Origin: CBDCGV01 sp965216955
Lineage (GTDB): Bacteria > Bacteroidota > Bacteroidia > Chitinophagales > JADIYW01
Reading direction: 5' to 3'
Assembly: GCA_965216955.1 (NCBI GenBank)
Contig: CBDCGV010000018.1
Location: forward strand, 310,001 to 374,000
Length of the DNA stretch: 64,000 bases
Shown piece by piece: positions 42,185 through 51,633 of this stretch (within the stretch, counting starts at the first letter, position 1; each line of letters begins with the position of its first letter). A program made the translations under genes and the position numbers. Below the pieces are notes generated by a model, which ran no database searches, was not told where the DNA came from, and saw only the letters and a list, made by a program, of their open reading frames with translations.

Positions 42185-43900
42185 ATGATGAAAGTCAAAA
42201 AAGTATTCTGGAGAGAGTTAACATGTGTTAAAATGGTTCTATTTCTAGTCTTAGGAATTGTTGGAACATTAATTATCCAAACTTCTAATTATGTATGCAT
42301 AGGCCTTGTGTCTATTCTATTTTTTATGAGTTTCCTCATTTTAAACAGACAATGCCATAACTTGAAGATTAGAAAAACTGTAAGCTTAAATGGAGTAATA
42401 CTGATCTGTTTATTAGGCGCTTTAATTACTTCTCTTAGACTAGATAAAATAGAACAACAAGAGCAATATTCCTTTAATAAAAAAGACAGATATATTGCTG
42501 AGATATTAGATCCATTACAAGAAAAAAACAAAAGTTACCAAACCGTTATAAGATTAAATGCCAAGTTTAACGAATCAGATACTACTTACCTCAAAGGAGA
42601 AAAAATTCTAACCTATTTATCAAAAAAGAGTGAAATATCTAAATTACATCCTGGCGCTATATTCATTTTCTCTTCAAAAATCAACTCCTTATTTGATAAT
42701 AGAGGGTTCAAGATGTATAACTACTCAAAAGGAATACATCATCAAACCTATATTTCAAAAATCGACTATATAAATAACAACGTTAAATCTAAGTTTAGAA
42801 CAAGTAACTTATCTGACAAAATAAACTTTATTCTAAAGAAAAGTCTGCCTGACAAAAATGCATATAACATATTACAAGCTTTTATTATTGGTAACAAAAA
42901 AGGGTTAAACCAAAATCTAAAATCGAATTTTTCAAATGCGGGAATATCTCATATTCTTGCCGTTTCAGGTCTTCACGTCGGAATCATTTATATGTTGATC
43001 AATTTCCTATGCAACTGCTTTTTCAAAAATGTACGATTCAATTTGCTTAAAATACTTATTGCGCTCATCGGTATATGGGCATTTGCATTAATGACGGGAC
43101 TAGCCGCATCTGTTTTTAGAGCTGCCGTAATGTTTTCTCTATTTGCAATTGGTAAAGGAACAAACAAGAATTGTAACAGCTATAATATTGTCGCAGCTTC
43201 CGCACTCTTCATTCTAATTGGGAACCCTCTAATTATTTATGATGTAGGTTTTCAACTTTCTTACGCAGCTGTTCTTGGAATATTAACTTTTCATTCTAAA
43301 ATAAATAATCTCTTTTTTTTCAGCAATAGCATATTTGCTAAAATGTGGTCTCTTTCATCAGTATCTATCTCTGCTACTTTAGGCACATTACCATTTACCA
43401 TACTTTACTTTCAAAAAATTCCTGTTTTATTTATAGTCACCAACCTTTACGCCGTTCCCATGGCTACCATATTATTAATTTTGGGTATAAGTCTCATCAC
43501 TATTTCTTCAATTCCAACAGCGGCCATAATCATTGGAAAATTAATTCAGTGTCTAACAAACCTATTAATTACTATAACTACATTTATCAGTAATTTACCT
43601 TTTTCTTCCATTCAAGAAATAGAAATCTTACCACCTGTGGCAGCTTTAATCTCATTATCAATAGTATTGCTCGGTTGCCTTATTCATTTTAACACTTGGC
43701 AAAACCTAAGACTATTCCTTACTTCACTTATTCTGCTATTCGGCCTCAACCTACATTATAGCATTGATCTTAAATCAAATTCAATTCTCACCAAAGAAAA
43801 CAAGATGCAATACAATGATAAAAATGAATTAGAGCGTAAAACACTAAAAACGGAAACCTATACTTTTTCGCTCCACAGCTCTCAGTATCCTAATAAATAA
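42185..43900 (+). CDS. ComEC/Rec2 family competence membrane protein
   Basis: 571 residues with an N-terminal DUF4131-type region and a ComEC Competence domain. The hallmark FIIGNKKGLNQNLKSNF ... ISHILAVSGLHVGIIYM is at about residues 231-266, and later membrane helices include GLAASVFRAAVMFSL. The protein forms the inner-membrane DNA uptake channel. The C-terminal metallo-beta-lactamase domain of longer homologues is absent. The start was set at ATG 42185 (or 42188): the upstream extension to 42023 overlaps the divergent hydrolase gene and lacks family features. Confidence 0.85.
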   Translation: MMKVKKVFWRELTCVKMVLFLVLGIVGTLIIQTSNYVCIGLVSILFFMSFLILNRQCHNLKIRKTVSLNGVILICLLGALITSLRLDKIEQQEQYSFNKKDRYIAEILDPLQEKNKSYQTVIRLNAKFNESDTTYLKGEKILTYLSKKSEISKLHPGAIFIFSSKINSLFDNRGFKMYNYSKGIHHQTYISKIDYINNNVKSKFRTSNLSDKINFILKKSLPDKNAYNILQAFIIGNKKGLNQNLKSNFSNAGISHILAVSGLHVGIIYMLINFLCNCFFKNVRFNLLKILIALIGIWAFALMTGLAASVFRAAVMFSLFAIGKGTNKNCNSYNIVAASALFILIGNPLIIYDVGFQLSYAAVLGILTFHSKINNLFFFSNSIFAKMWSLSSVSISATLGTLPFTILYFQKIPVLFIVTNLYAVPMATILLILGISLITISSIPTAAIIIGKLIQCLTNLLITITTFISNLPFSSIQEIEILPPVAALISLSIVLLGCLIHFNTWQNLRLFLTSLILLFGLNLHYSIDLKSNSILTKENKMQYNDKNELERKTLKTETYTFSLHSSQYPNK

Positions 43901-43914
43901 CCTGGCAAGGAAAA

Positions 43915-44565
43915 TCAAAACTTATAACAATCGGTTTTACCTCTTGCCTTTCTGTTTTTAGAAGGTTTTTTCAATTTCACCGCTTTAGAATTAGATCTTT
44001 TTTTCTTTACCTTACTTTTAGATATCGAATTTCCAGTTACTCCACTACTTATTTCTTTTGATTGTAACGAGGTACTTGATAAGGACACATTAGAATCATT
44101 TGCTTTGTCATCAATTGATTCGGTATCTGTTTCCTTTTCTTGGTTTTCAAATTCATTATCATTTAAAATCTCCTCTTTTAAATAGTCACTAATAAGTCCT
44201 TCAAAAACATTTAAATCTTTAATATTATTTGCTTTTATTTCCTCAAAAACACGCTCTCCTTCAGCAAGGTTCTTTACATCATCTTTACTCTTTAGTCCAT
44301 TTACAATAATAAATCCTCCCACTTTGGAAGGAGCTATATTGGTAGTTTCTGAACTTACATACCTGTCTCCTTTTGAATTTGTTTTAATTGATATTTCCTT
44401 AAAAGGAAACATATCTTCTTTTGTTTTATAGACATGCACAATAATATCCCCTAAGCTTAAATCTCCTATTGTAACTGGGTCTTCATATCGTTCTAAAATA
44501 TCTTGAGAAAAACAAGTTGTTCCCAACAATAAAAAAACGAGCGTCAATAAACCAATCAATTTCAT
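43915..44565 (-). CDS. Hypothetical secreted protein with basic tail
   Basis: The signal peptide MKLIGLLTLVFLLLGTTCFSQ precedes a ~110-residue domain of unknown type (ILERYEDPVTIGDLSLGD ...), an acidic Ser/Asp-rich linker (about 120-170) and a strongly basic tail (KSKVKKKRSNSKAVKLKKPS). The start is placed at the second Met because it gives a standard signal peptide. The gene is convergent with comEC, 14 bp apart. Function is unknown. Confidence 0.6.
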   Translation of the reverse strand: MKLIGLLTLVFLLLGTTCFSQDILERYEDPVTIGDLSLGDIIVHVYKTKEDMFPFKEISIKTNSKGDRYVSSETTNIAPSKVGGFIIVNGLKSKDDVKNLAEGERVFEEIKANNIKDLNVFEGLISDYLKEEILNDNEFENQEKETDTESIDDKANDSNVSLSSTSLQSKEISSGVTGNSISKSKVKKKRSNSKAVKLKKPSKNRKARGKTDCYKF

Positions 44566-44616
44566 ATAAATAATACTGAACATGATTTCTCAATCAAATT
44601 ATGGACCTAAATTCAA

Positions 44617-45885
44617 TTAGGATATTGAAACCTGATTTAAAACATCAAAAATAGCAGTATAAACTTTATACAATTGCTCATCAGAAATGACATAAGGAGG
44701 TAAAATATAAACAGTATTTCCAAGAGGCCTTAAGAGCACATTCCTTTTTATAAATTCATCATAGAGAAAATCACGAATATTACTTAGATATCCATCAGAA
44801 TTTGCAATTACATCAAAAGCGACAATTGTCCCCCTTAATCTTATGTTGCTTACAGGAAGTCCTGAGTCTTTAAGTTTTTTTATAAATCCCTTATGCCTTT
44901 GGTTAATTCTCTCAATATTGTTTAAGGTTTCTTCTTTTTCAAAAAGATCAAGACTTGCTAATGCTGCGGCACAAGCTGTTGGATTGGCCGTATAAGAGTG
45001 TCCATGAAAAAAGGTCTTTAGTTTATCCTCAGATAAAAAAGCTTCATAAATTTTACTATTACAGGTAGTCAAACTCAATGGCATTGTTCCACCGGTTAGT
45101 GCCTTAGACAAACAGAAGATATCAGGCTCAGATTTCAAGTAATTGCTTGCAAACATCTTTCCTGTCCGCCAAAAACCAGTCATTACTTCATCTGCAATAC
45201 AAATTACATTGTTTGCTTGCGCTATTTCAATCAATTGGTCGAGCACTTTTTCATCATACATCAGCATTCCCCCTGCCCCTTGTACTAAGGGTTCAAAAAT
45301 AAAAGCGGCTATATCTTCTTCTAGTAGTATTTGTTTAAATTCCTCAATAACACTTTTACTGGAATGGTCTATATTTCTAACCTCAAACATCATTTGATGA
45401 AAAGGCTTGTTAAATATGCCTCTCTCTCCCACTGCCATAGCTCCAAATGTATCACCATGATAGGCATCATTAAAAGCCACTATTTTATTTCTTGGTTGTC
45501 CTAAATTCCACCAATATTGAATAGCCATTTTAATAGCAACTTCAACAGCTGTGGATCCATTATCAGAAAAAAAGACTTTAGCTTGACTAGATGGTAATAG
45601 ACCAATAACTCTTTCTGATAATTCAATGGCCCAAGGGTGACTGAATCCTGCAAAAATAGCATGCTCTAAAGTTTGCAATTGTTTATTCACCATTTTTGCA
45701 ATGTATGGATGTGCATGTCCATGAACATTTACCCACCATGATGAAACAGCATCAATGTATTCATTCCCATATTCATCAAAAAGCAAAGCTCCTTTACCAG
45801 AGGTAATTACGATTGGAGACTGAGCCGTTTTCATTTGAGTAAATGGATGCCAAACAAACTCTTTATCTCTTTCTACCCAATTCAT
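44617..45885 (-). CDS. bioA: Adenosylmethionine-8-amino-7-oxononanoate aminotransferase
   Basis: A class III PLP aminotransferase of 422 aa that makes 7,8-diaminopelargonate, the third step of the biotin ring pathway, from KAPA and SAM. Visible family features: FVWHPFTQMKTAQ at the N-terminus (about residues 9-21), SSWWVNVHGHAHPY (about 49-62), IADEVMTGFWRTGK (about 231-244) and the PLP-lysine in SKALTGGTMPLS (about 262-273). It overlaps bioD by 4 bp (ATGA), so the two are translated together. Confidence 0.95.
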   Translation of the reverse strand: MNWVERDKEFVWHPFTQMKTAQSPIVITSGKGALLFDEYGNEYIDAVSSWWVNVHGHAHPYIAKMVNKQLQTLEHAIFAGFSHPWAIELSERVIGLLPSSQAKVFFSDNGSTAVEVAIKMAIQYWWNLGQPRNKIVAFNDAYHGDTFGAMAVGERGIFNKPFHQMMFEVRNIDHSSKSVIEEFKQILLEEDIAAFIFEPLVQGAGGMLMYDEKVLDQLIEIAQANNVICIADEVMTGFWRTGKMFASNYLKSEPDIFCLSKALTGGTMPLSLTTCNSKIYEAFLSEDKLKTFFHGHSYTANPTACAAALASLDLFEKEETLNNIERINQRHKGFIKKLKDSGLPVSNIRLRGTIVAFDVIANSDGYLSNIRDFLYDEFIKRNVLLRPLGNTVYILPPYVISDEQLYKVYTAIFDVLNQVSIS

Positions 45886-46496
45886 AAGCTATTTTTCATT
45901 TGTAACGCCATCTCTTCTATAAAAGCTTCATCTAAATTTTCAGCATTGGGAATTCTCCCAAGACATTTAACACCAGTGTACTTTAAAATCACTTCCTCTG
46001 TCAGCTCATTTGTTTCTCCATTAAAAAGAACTCCCTTAATATTTATTGCTCTTGATTTCAAAACTTCCAAGCTCATCAGTGTATGATTGATGCTCCCAAG
46101 GTAATTCTTAGAAACCAAAATCACCTCCAAGTTTAATTGTTTGATTAAGTCGAGTATTAATTCATTATTGTTAAAAGGAACCATTAACCCTCCTGCTCCT
46201 TCAACAATTAAATTTCCTTTAGGGAGCTCTTGCTTAAAATTCTCTAAGCCTATAGAACGCTTTTCCATAAAAGCCGCTGCATGGGGAGATAGTGGATGCT
46301 TTAATTTAACTGCTTCCGGCAAGATATTAACTTTGTTTCTTGTTAGTCTTTTTACCAACATAGAATCACTTTTATCTAAATCTCCAGATTGTATAGGTTT
46401 CCAATAAGTTGCCGCTGTAGCTAGTGCTAGAATTGCAGAAACAATTGTTTTTCCAATTCCAGTATCTATTCCTGTAACGAAGTACCTATGATGCAT
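45882..46496 (-). CDS. bioD: Dethiobiotin synthetase
   Basis: At 204 aa it carries the P-loop FVTGIDTGIGKT (about residues 6-17), WKPIQSG (about 33-39) and VEGAGGLMVP (about 99-108). It closes the ureido ring of dethiobiotin using ATP and CO2. It is the first gene of a bioD-bioA pair; bioF, bioB and bioC are not nearby. A partial 16-bp palindrome AGTGTTTGCGCACACT (46525-46540) lies just upstream and could be an operator, but it does not resemble a BirA site. Confidence 0.94.
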   Translation of the reverse strand: MHHRYFVTGIDTGIGKTIVSAILALATAATYWKPIQSGDLDKSDSMLVKRLTRNKVNILPEAVKLKHPLSPHAAAFMEKRSIGLENFKQELPKGNLIVEGAGGLMVPFNNNELILDLIKQLNLEVILVSKNYLGSINHTLMSLEVLKSRAINIKGVLFNGETNELTEEVILKYTGVKCLGRIPNAENLDEAFIEEMALQMKNSL

Positions 46497-46548
46497 AATC
46501 TTTTAGATTAGTATCATCTAACCCAGTGTTTGCGCACACTACAAACAT

Positions 46549-47121
46549 CTACGCTTTTACCGTTGATAATTTAAGCGAAGGGTTTAAATTTGTTATGAGT
46601 TCAAAAGTTCCGAACAAAGCAAATGTATAAATCAGATTAGCCGCAATTGTCGTTCTAAAAAATGGAATGGCTGCTGTAAAGCAATTGATCAATCCAGTTA
46701 TAGATTTGTCATACATCGTACCTGTTAACCAAACTCCAAAATTAGTAAACAGAAAGAAAGCCAAGGAACCAACAAGTACAAGCCCCAATGACTTAGGCAA
46801 TAAATTTTTTCCTACATTTTTAGTTCCAAGAAAAACAAACAGCAAATAGCCTACATATACAAAAGCCATAGAATTGTGAAAACCTGGAAATTCAGACTTC
46901 CCTGCCCAAAAGCCTATTTGCAAAATTAAATCACTAAAAACCATTATTGTAAGAACAGATAAGTAAGCCCATTTACGCTTCATAAAATAAGTGCCCGCAA
47001 AAAGCGCAATCGCTGCAATCGGAACAAAGTTTGGTATATGAGGAATAAATCTGCTAACAATTGCTAATAGGATAATACCTGCAATGATTAAATTTCGTTG
47101 TACAGTTACTTTTCTTTCCAT
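46549..47121 (-). CDS. DUF6580 family membrane protein
   Basis: About 190 residues with five to six hydrophobic segments and family features RNLIIAGIILLAIVSRFIPHIPNF (about residues 8-31), PIAAIALFAGTYF and FTNFGVWLTGTMYDKS, plus ITGLINCFTAAIPFFR. The fold resembles the substrate-binding component of ECF-type vitamin transporters. It sits upstream of bioD-bioA, so a role in vitamin uptake is a reasonable guess but not shown. The start was set at MERKVTV (47121). Confidence 0.75.
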   Translation of the reverse strand: MERKVTVQRNLIIAGIILLAIVSRFIPHIPNFVPIAAIALFAGTYFMKRKWAYLSVLTIMVFSDLILQIGFWAGKSEFPGFHNSMAFVYVGYLLFVFLGTKNVGKNLLPKSLGLVLVGSLAFFLFTNFGVWLTGTMYDKSITGLINCFTAAIPFFRTTIAANLIYTFALFGTFELITNLNPSLKLSTVKA

Positions 47122-47268
47122 AAAAGCAAATATAAGAAGCAATAATTAGATTTTCAGAAAGTTAATTGACATTGATCATTTAAACGGTTATTCCTCAAAC
47201 AATTTTTACACTTTTAAAAAACTTTAAGGCGCTTTTTAGTATTTTTTTAAGGCATAAGAAATAACAAA

Positions 47269-48255
47269 ATGGAGAGACTGAAGCTAAGAGAAAAGTTAGG
47301 TGTAACAAGGCCATATCGCTTGAGATTAAAACAAGCTCGTACCGCTTTATTTGGAGAGGAAGATGTTCCCAGGTCAAAATTCGGACTTACAAGTCTATCA
47401 CAATTGTACCCTAATATATCTCCCAAACTCTGGAAAGGGAAAAACTACCTTGATAAAACTGTAATTATTTCTAATCTATTTAATCACAGACAAACGCCTA
47501 TTGAAAAAGGATGGTCTGTTCAAAAAACGCAGGTTGAGGATTTTCGAGGCAAAAAACTTACTTATAACAGCCATAATGGGACCGATTTTGCAATTCCAAC
47601 AGGCACCGTAGTCACCACTGCAGCCACTGGTGAGGTTATTGCGATCCTATCAGAGTTTAATAGAGGTGGCCTTAAAATATTTATAGATCACGGAATGGGA
47701 TTAATGACATGCTATGCCCATTTAGCAAGGAGTTTAATTAAAGTGGGTGATGTTGTTAATAAAGGACAACCAATAGCACTATCAGGATATAGTGGGTTGG
47801 ACGGGTTTTCCACTTTCCCATTCGGGATTCCCCATGTCCATTTTAATGTATGGCTTAATTGCGAACCTATCGACCCATTTCCCTTTAAAAATGCCGTAAG
47901 TATGTGGAAAGGCGGCAATATGCCAAAGCCATTAGACGAAAAATCTGATGGCAATATTGGATTTTCTCCTTCCAATTATAATGAAGAAAGCGTTCAATTA
48001 GCTATTAACAACTGTAAAACAGAAAGCTCAAGGCAAAAAATTAAAAAATTTGGATTGCTAAAATACCAAGCAGCACACACCATTATTGAAATGAATTACT
48101 ACCCTACAAGGTTTAGAAAGCGAATAAACATTTATGATCAGACTTATTCAAGGTCACCAAGGTTAGACTTACCTTTTTTAAACAAAGATTTTGATTGCGT
48201 AGTTTTTTTAGATGAGCTAAAACAGCGTTCTTTGAATAAGAAATCAAAACTGTAA
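47269..48255 (+). CDS. M23 family metallopeptidase
   Basis: 328 residues with a LytM-type catalytic domain: HNGTDFAIP (first zinc His and Asp, about residues 104-112), CYAHL (about 147-151) and HVHFN (about 191-195). All zinc ligands of active peptidoglycan endopeptidases are present. No signal peptide is evident, which is unusual for this family; export by another route is possible. The next gene begins 4 bp after the stop. Confidence 0.85.
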   Translation: MERLKLREKLGVTRPYRLRLKQARTALFGEEDVPRSKFGLTSLSQLYPNISPKLWKGKNYLDKTVIISNLFNHRQTPIEKGWSVQKTQVEDFRGKKLTYNSHNGTDFAIPTGTVVTTAATGEVIAILSEFNRGGLKIFIDHGMGLMTCYAHLARSLIKVGDVVNKGQPIALSGYSGLDGFSTFPFGIPHVHFNVWLNCEPIDPFPFKNAVSMWKGGNMPKPLDEKSDGNIGFSPSNYNEESVQLAINNCKTESSRQKIKKFGLLKYQAAHTIIEMNYYPTRFRKRINIYDQTYSRSPRLDLPFLNKDFDCVVFLDELKQRSLNKKSKL

Positions 48256-48259
48256 AAAA

Positions 48260-49483
48260 GTGACTACCACCGCCAACGATTTTGTTGAATTAGAACATAA
48301 ATTTGGAGCGCATAATTATCACCCTTTACCTGTTGTACTTTGCAAAGGCGATGGTGTTTTTGTTTGGGACGTTGAAGGCAAAAAATATTTTGACTTTCTA
48401 TCAGCATATTCTGCTGTAAATCAAGGACACAATCATCCAAAAATTGTAAACGCCTTAATAAAACAATCAAAAAAACTAGCCTTAACATCTCGAGCATTTT
48501 ATAATGATACATTAGGGCCATATGAAGCCTACTTATCTAAGCTGTTTAGTTTTGAGAAAGTATTACCTATGAATACGGGAGCTGAGGGGGTTGAAACCGC
48601 CATTAAATTAAGTCGAAAATGGGCATATCAAAAAAAAGGGATAAAAGAGGGTAATGCAAAAATTATTGTATGCAATGGAAATTTTCATGGAAGAACAACC
48701 ACCATTGTAAGTTTTTCAGATGACCAGCAAGCGAAAAGTGATTTTGGTCCATATACTCCGGGATTTATCAATATACCTTACAACAATATAGAGGCATTAG
48801 AAAATCTTTTATCAAAAGAAAAGGATTCGATTGCAGCTTTATTAATAGAGCCCATACAGGGCGAAGCAGGAGTTGTCGTTCCTGATACCGGCTACTTAAA
48901 GCAATGTAGATCACTTTGCAAAAAAAACAATGTTCTTTTTGTCGCTGATGAAATCCAAACCGGACTTGCCAGAACCGGTAAAATGTTGGCGTGTGATCAC
49001 GAAGATGTGCACCCAGACATTCTTATTTTAGGCAAAGCACTTTCTGGCGGTATGTATCCAGTATCAGCAGTTTTAGCTAATGATGATGTAATGCTATGCA
49101 TAAAACCTGGAGAACATGGATCAACTTATGGTGGAAACCCGCTGGCATGCAGCATTGCAACGGCAGCACTAGAAGTAATCATAGAAGAAAAATTAGCAGA
49201 AAAAGCAGATTATTTAGGAGCTCTTTTTAGGAATGAAATTCAAAACTGGTCTGTTCCCATTATAAAAAAGGTTAGAGGAAAAGGATTGCTAAATGCAATT
49301 GTCATAAATGATGATGCTCAAAGTGATACTGCTTGGAATATCTGTTTAGCATTAGCTGAAAAAGGATTGTTAGCCAAACCAACACATGGAAACATTATTC
49401 GCTTGGCTCCCCCTTTAATTATTACAGAAAACCAAATTAGAACCTGCTTAGACATTATGCACTCTGTACTACTAAACTTTTAA
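48260..49483 (+). CDS. rocD: Ornithine aminotransferase
   Basis: A 407-aa class III aminotransferase converting ornithine and 2-oxoglutarate to glutamate-semialdehyde. Family signatures: HKFGAHNYHPLPVVLCKGDG (about residues 13-32), SAYSAVNQGHNHPKI (about 49-63), VADEIQTGLARTGK (about 230-243) and the PLP-lysine GKALSGGMYPVSA (about 258-270). The start is a GTG 4 bp after the M23 peptidase stop, which suggests co-translation. The 3' end overlaps the convergent M61 gene by 12 bp. Confidence 0.93.
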   Translation: MTTTANDFVELEHKFGAHNYHPLPVVLCKGDGVFVWDVEGKKYFDFLSAYSAVNQGHNHPKIVNALIKQSKKLALTSRAFYNDTLGPYEAYLSKLFSFEKVLPMNTGAEGVETAIKLSRKWAYQKKGIKEGNAKIIVCNGNFHGRTTTIVSFSDDQQAKSDFGPYTPGFINIPYNNIEALENLLSKEKDSIAALLIEPIQGEAGVVVPDTGYLKQCRSLCKKNNVLFVADEIQTGLARTGKMLACDHEDVHPDILILGKALSGGMYPVSAVLANDDVMLCIKPGEHGSTYGGNPLACSIATAALEVIIEEKLAEKADYLGALFRNEIQNWSVPIIKKVRGKGLLNAIVINDDAQSDTAWNICLALAEKGLLAKPTHGNIIRLAPPLIITENQIRTCLDIMHSVLLNF

Positions 49484-51202
49484 CCACCTTTTTAAAATTT
49501 GTCTCTGCTGGCTATTGGGGTTTTTCTTTACGCTTAGATTAAATAAAACTTCTTTATTAATTGATATTTCAACAGTAAAAGATTGTACGATTCCCGCTCT
49601 ACTAATCAATAAATCAATTTTGTCTCCAATACGCTTATGTTCAAAGATTTTCTGATAATTTTCAAATACTCGATATCCATCAATTGCAATAATTTCATCA
49701 TTAACATTTAAACCCGCACTATATGCCGCATACTTTTTATTAATTGATTTGATAATTAGCTTCCCCTCTTCCCATTTTGTGGTAATGCCTAATTTCTTTT
49801 CTTTCTTTTTATCATTTTCATTTATTAAATCTAAGCCAGAAAAAGCAAAATACCTTGCATAATTGACCGGCTTAATTCCATAAATATGCTCTTTAAAAAA
49901 CCTGTTAAAATTAATCCCTGCAACTTCCTGAAAAAAACCTTTAATCTCTTCTTCTGTAAAGCCTATTTCAGGGTTGCTCTTGTATTGCTTATACAGGTTT
50001 CTCATAACATCATCTAATGATCGCTTACCTCCTGTTTTATTTAATAATATTAAATTAAGTACATGCGCAATCGCGGCACCTTTTCCATAATAAGAGACCT
50101 GACTGTTTATGCTATTCTCATTTTGTCTATAATACTTGATCCAAGCATCAAAACTTGCCTCTGCTAAAGATTGAACATCATTGCCTGGCCTATTAACAAC
50201 ATCTGACAGATTTTTAGCGATAACACTTAAATATTCCTCTAGGTTTAGAACACCACTTCTATAGAGAATATAATCGTCATAATAACTGGTTATACCTTCT
50301 GCAAACCACAATTGCCGAGTATAATTCTCAGTATCATAATCAAATGGACCCAGCGCTCTTGGCCTAATTCTCTTAACATTCCACAAATGAAAATATTCAT
50401 GTGCCAACAACCCCATGGTTTTCTGGTAATTGGCTCTCGGCAGATAATTCCATCGTGGAACATGGCAAGTTGTATTATACAAATGTTCTAATCCTCCGCC
50501 CTTATTATCTGTATGATGAATTATAAAAAGATAGTTATTACACGGATGCTCACCAAAAATATCTGTAGTAATGGATGTTATGGCTTTAAGATCTTGAATT
50601 AGCTTGTCTTCATCACAATTACTTTCTCCATAAAGCGCTACTTCATGATAAACATCTTTTGATCTAAAATTCAATACTTTATGATTTCCAATTTCAATTG
50701 GACTATCCACAACCATATCATAATTCGAAGCCTTTCTTTTCCACTTACTTCTATTAATGGGCAGCGAGCAACTTATTTTCTTCCAAGCAGTATAGGGTTT
50801 AAACTCTAAATTATAAGGCAAATGTTGTTTCCCTTCTACATACATAAAAACATTACCTCCATTTAAATATGCATGATCGGCATCAATCCAACTTGTTCTT
50901 ACCGAAAGCTCATAACAGTACACTTTATATTTAAAATGTATTTTTTTCAAACCTGCACAATTAATAGCCCATGAGTTTTTATCTAACTTTCTAACGCTTA
51001 ATGATTCATTTCTTTCATCAAATGCATGTTCTTGTTCAATATTTTTTGAAAATTCCCTTACTAAATAAGAACCAGGTGTCCATACAGGTAATTTCAAAAC
51101 AACTTCATCTTTTAATTCCCCTTGCAAGGTTAAATGTACATGTGCATAATGAGTGTGCGGGTCTATAAATTCTACTAAATAATTAATTGATATCTCAGTC
51201 AT
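49472..51202 (-). CDS. M61 family aminopeptidase with PDZ domain
   Basis: 576 residues in the glycyl-aminopeptidase layout: an N-terminal beta domain, a zinc catalytic domain with HEYFHLWN (HExxH, about residues 264-271) and the third ligand Glu in WFAEGITSYYDD (about 296), then a C-terminal PDZ (about 488-552). The start is ATG 51202 (MTEISINYLVEF); the longer frame runs into the next gene. No signal peptide is visible, so it is presumably cytosolic or periplasmic by another route. Confidence 0.9.
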   Translation of the reverse strand: MTEISINYLVEFIDPHTHYAHVHLTLQGELKDEVVLKLPVWTPGSYLVREFSKNIEQEHAFDERNESLSVRKLDKNSWAINCAGLKKIHFKYKVYCYELSVRTSWIDADHAYLNGGNVFMYVEGKQHLPYNLEFKPYTAWKKISCSLPINRSKWKRKASNYDMVVDSPIEIGNHKVLNFRSKDVYHEVALYGESNCDEDKLIQDLKAITSITTDIFGEHPCNNYLFIIHHTDNKGGGLEHLYNTTCHVPRWNYLPRANYQKTMGLLAHEYFHLWNVKRIRPRALGPFDYDTENYTRQLWFAEGITSYYDDYILYRSGVLNLEEYLSVIAKNLSDVVNRPGNDVQSLAEASFDAWIKYYRQNENSINSQVSYYGKGAAIAHVLNLILLNKTGGKRSLDDVMRNLYKQYKSNPEIGFTEEEIKGFFQEVAGINFNRFFKEHIYGIKPVNYARYFAFSGLDLINENDKKKEKKLGITTKWEEGKLIIKSINKKYAAYSAGLNVNDEIIAIDGYRVFENYQKIFEHKRIGDKIDLLISRAGIVQSFTVEISINKEVLFNLSVKKNPNSQQRQILKRWLKV

Positions 51203-51207
51203 ATATT

Positions 51208-51627
51208 TCAATTTAGAGATGATGTAGAAAATTTTCGAATTATTAAATAAATTAATAATCCAACTGGTCCTAACATCAATGTACAAAGTAAAATAGGAAG
51301 CAATACCCATTGATTAATTGCTCTCAACTGTGCATCTTTTACAATCCACGTTCCTACAAAAAGGTCAAATACCAGATAATGTGCCCAAGCAGCTAATAAT
51401 ATCCTGTCATTTTCAAATGAAATCCTCAAATCTTCAAGGCTCCCCATACCTCCACCGGTATTCTCAACCATTCCCCACACAATAAATACTGTATAAAAAA
51501 CAGCTATACAAATATGCCAGAAATATGAATAGACTAGTTTTGATGTAGCTTTTGACTTTGGGAAAAATGCTAGTAATATCCAAGCGGGAATAACGACGAT
51601 GTTAATTATTTTAAAAACACTTTCCAT
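51208..51627 (-). CDS. ABA4-like membrane protein
   Basis: A 139-aa protein with four hydrophobic segments and the ABA4 (abscisic-acid-deficient 4) pattern: WILLAFFPKS (about residues 16-25), AWAHYLVFDLFVGTWIVKDA (about 81-100) and LMLGPVGLLIYLIIR. Plant ABA4 acts in neoxanthin synthesis; bacterial relatives are not well studied. It lies 5 bp upstream of the M61 gene and 6 bp downstream of the FabH-like gene on the same strand, so the three form an operon. Confidence 0.85.
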   Translation of the reverse strand: MESVFKIINIVVIPAWILLAFFPKSKATSKLVYSYFWHICIAVFYTVFIVWGMVENTGGGMGSLEDLRISFENDRILLAAWAHYLVFDLFVGTWIVKDAQLRAINQWVLLPILLCTLMLGPVGLLIYLIIRKFSTSSLN

Positions 51628-51633
51628 ATATGA

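Noticed and set aside
46525..46540. AGTGTTTGCGCACACT upstream of bioD as a biotin operator
   Set aside because: Only 6 of 8 half-site positions are symmetric and it does not resemble the BirA operator; kept as a remark in the bioD entry.
49472..51310. Longer M61 peptidase start at 51310
   Set aside because: The extra 36 residues are antisense-like hydrophobic sequence that overlaps the ABA4-like gene; the family begins at MTEISINYLVEF.
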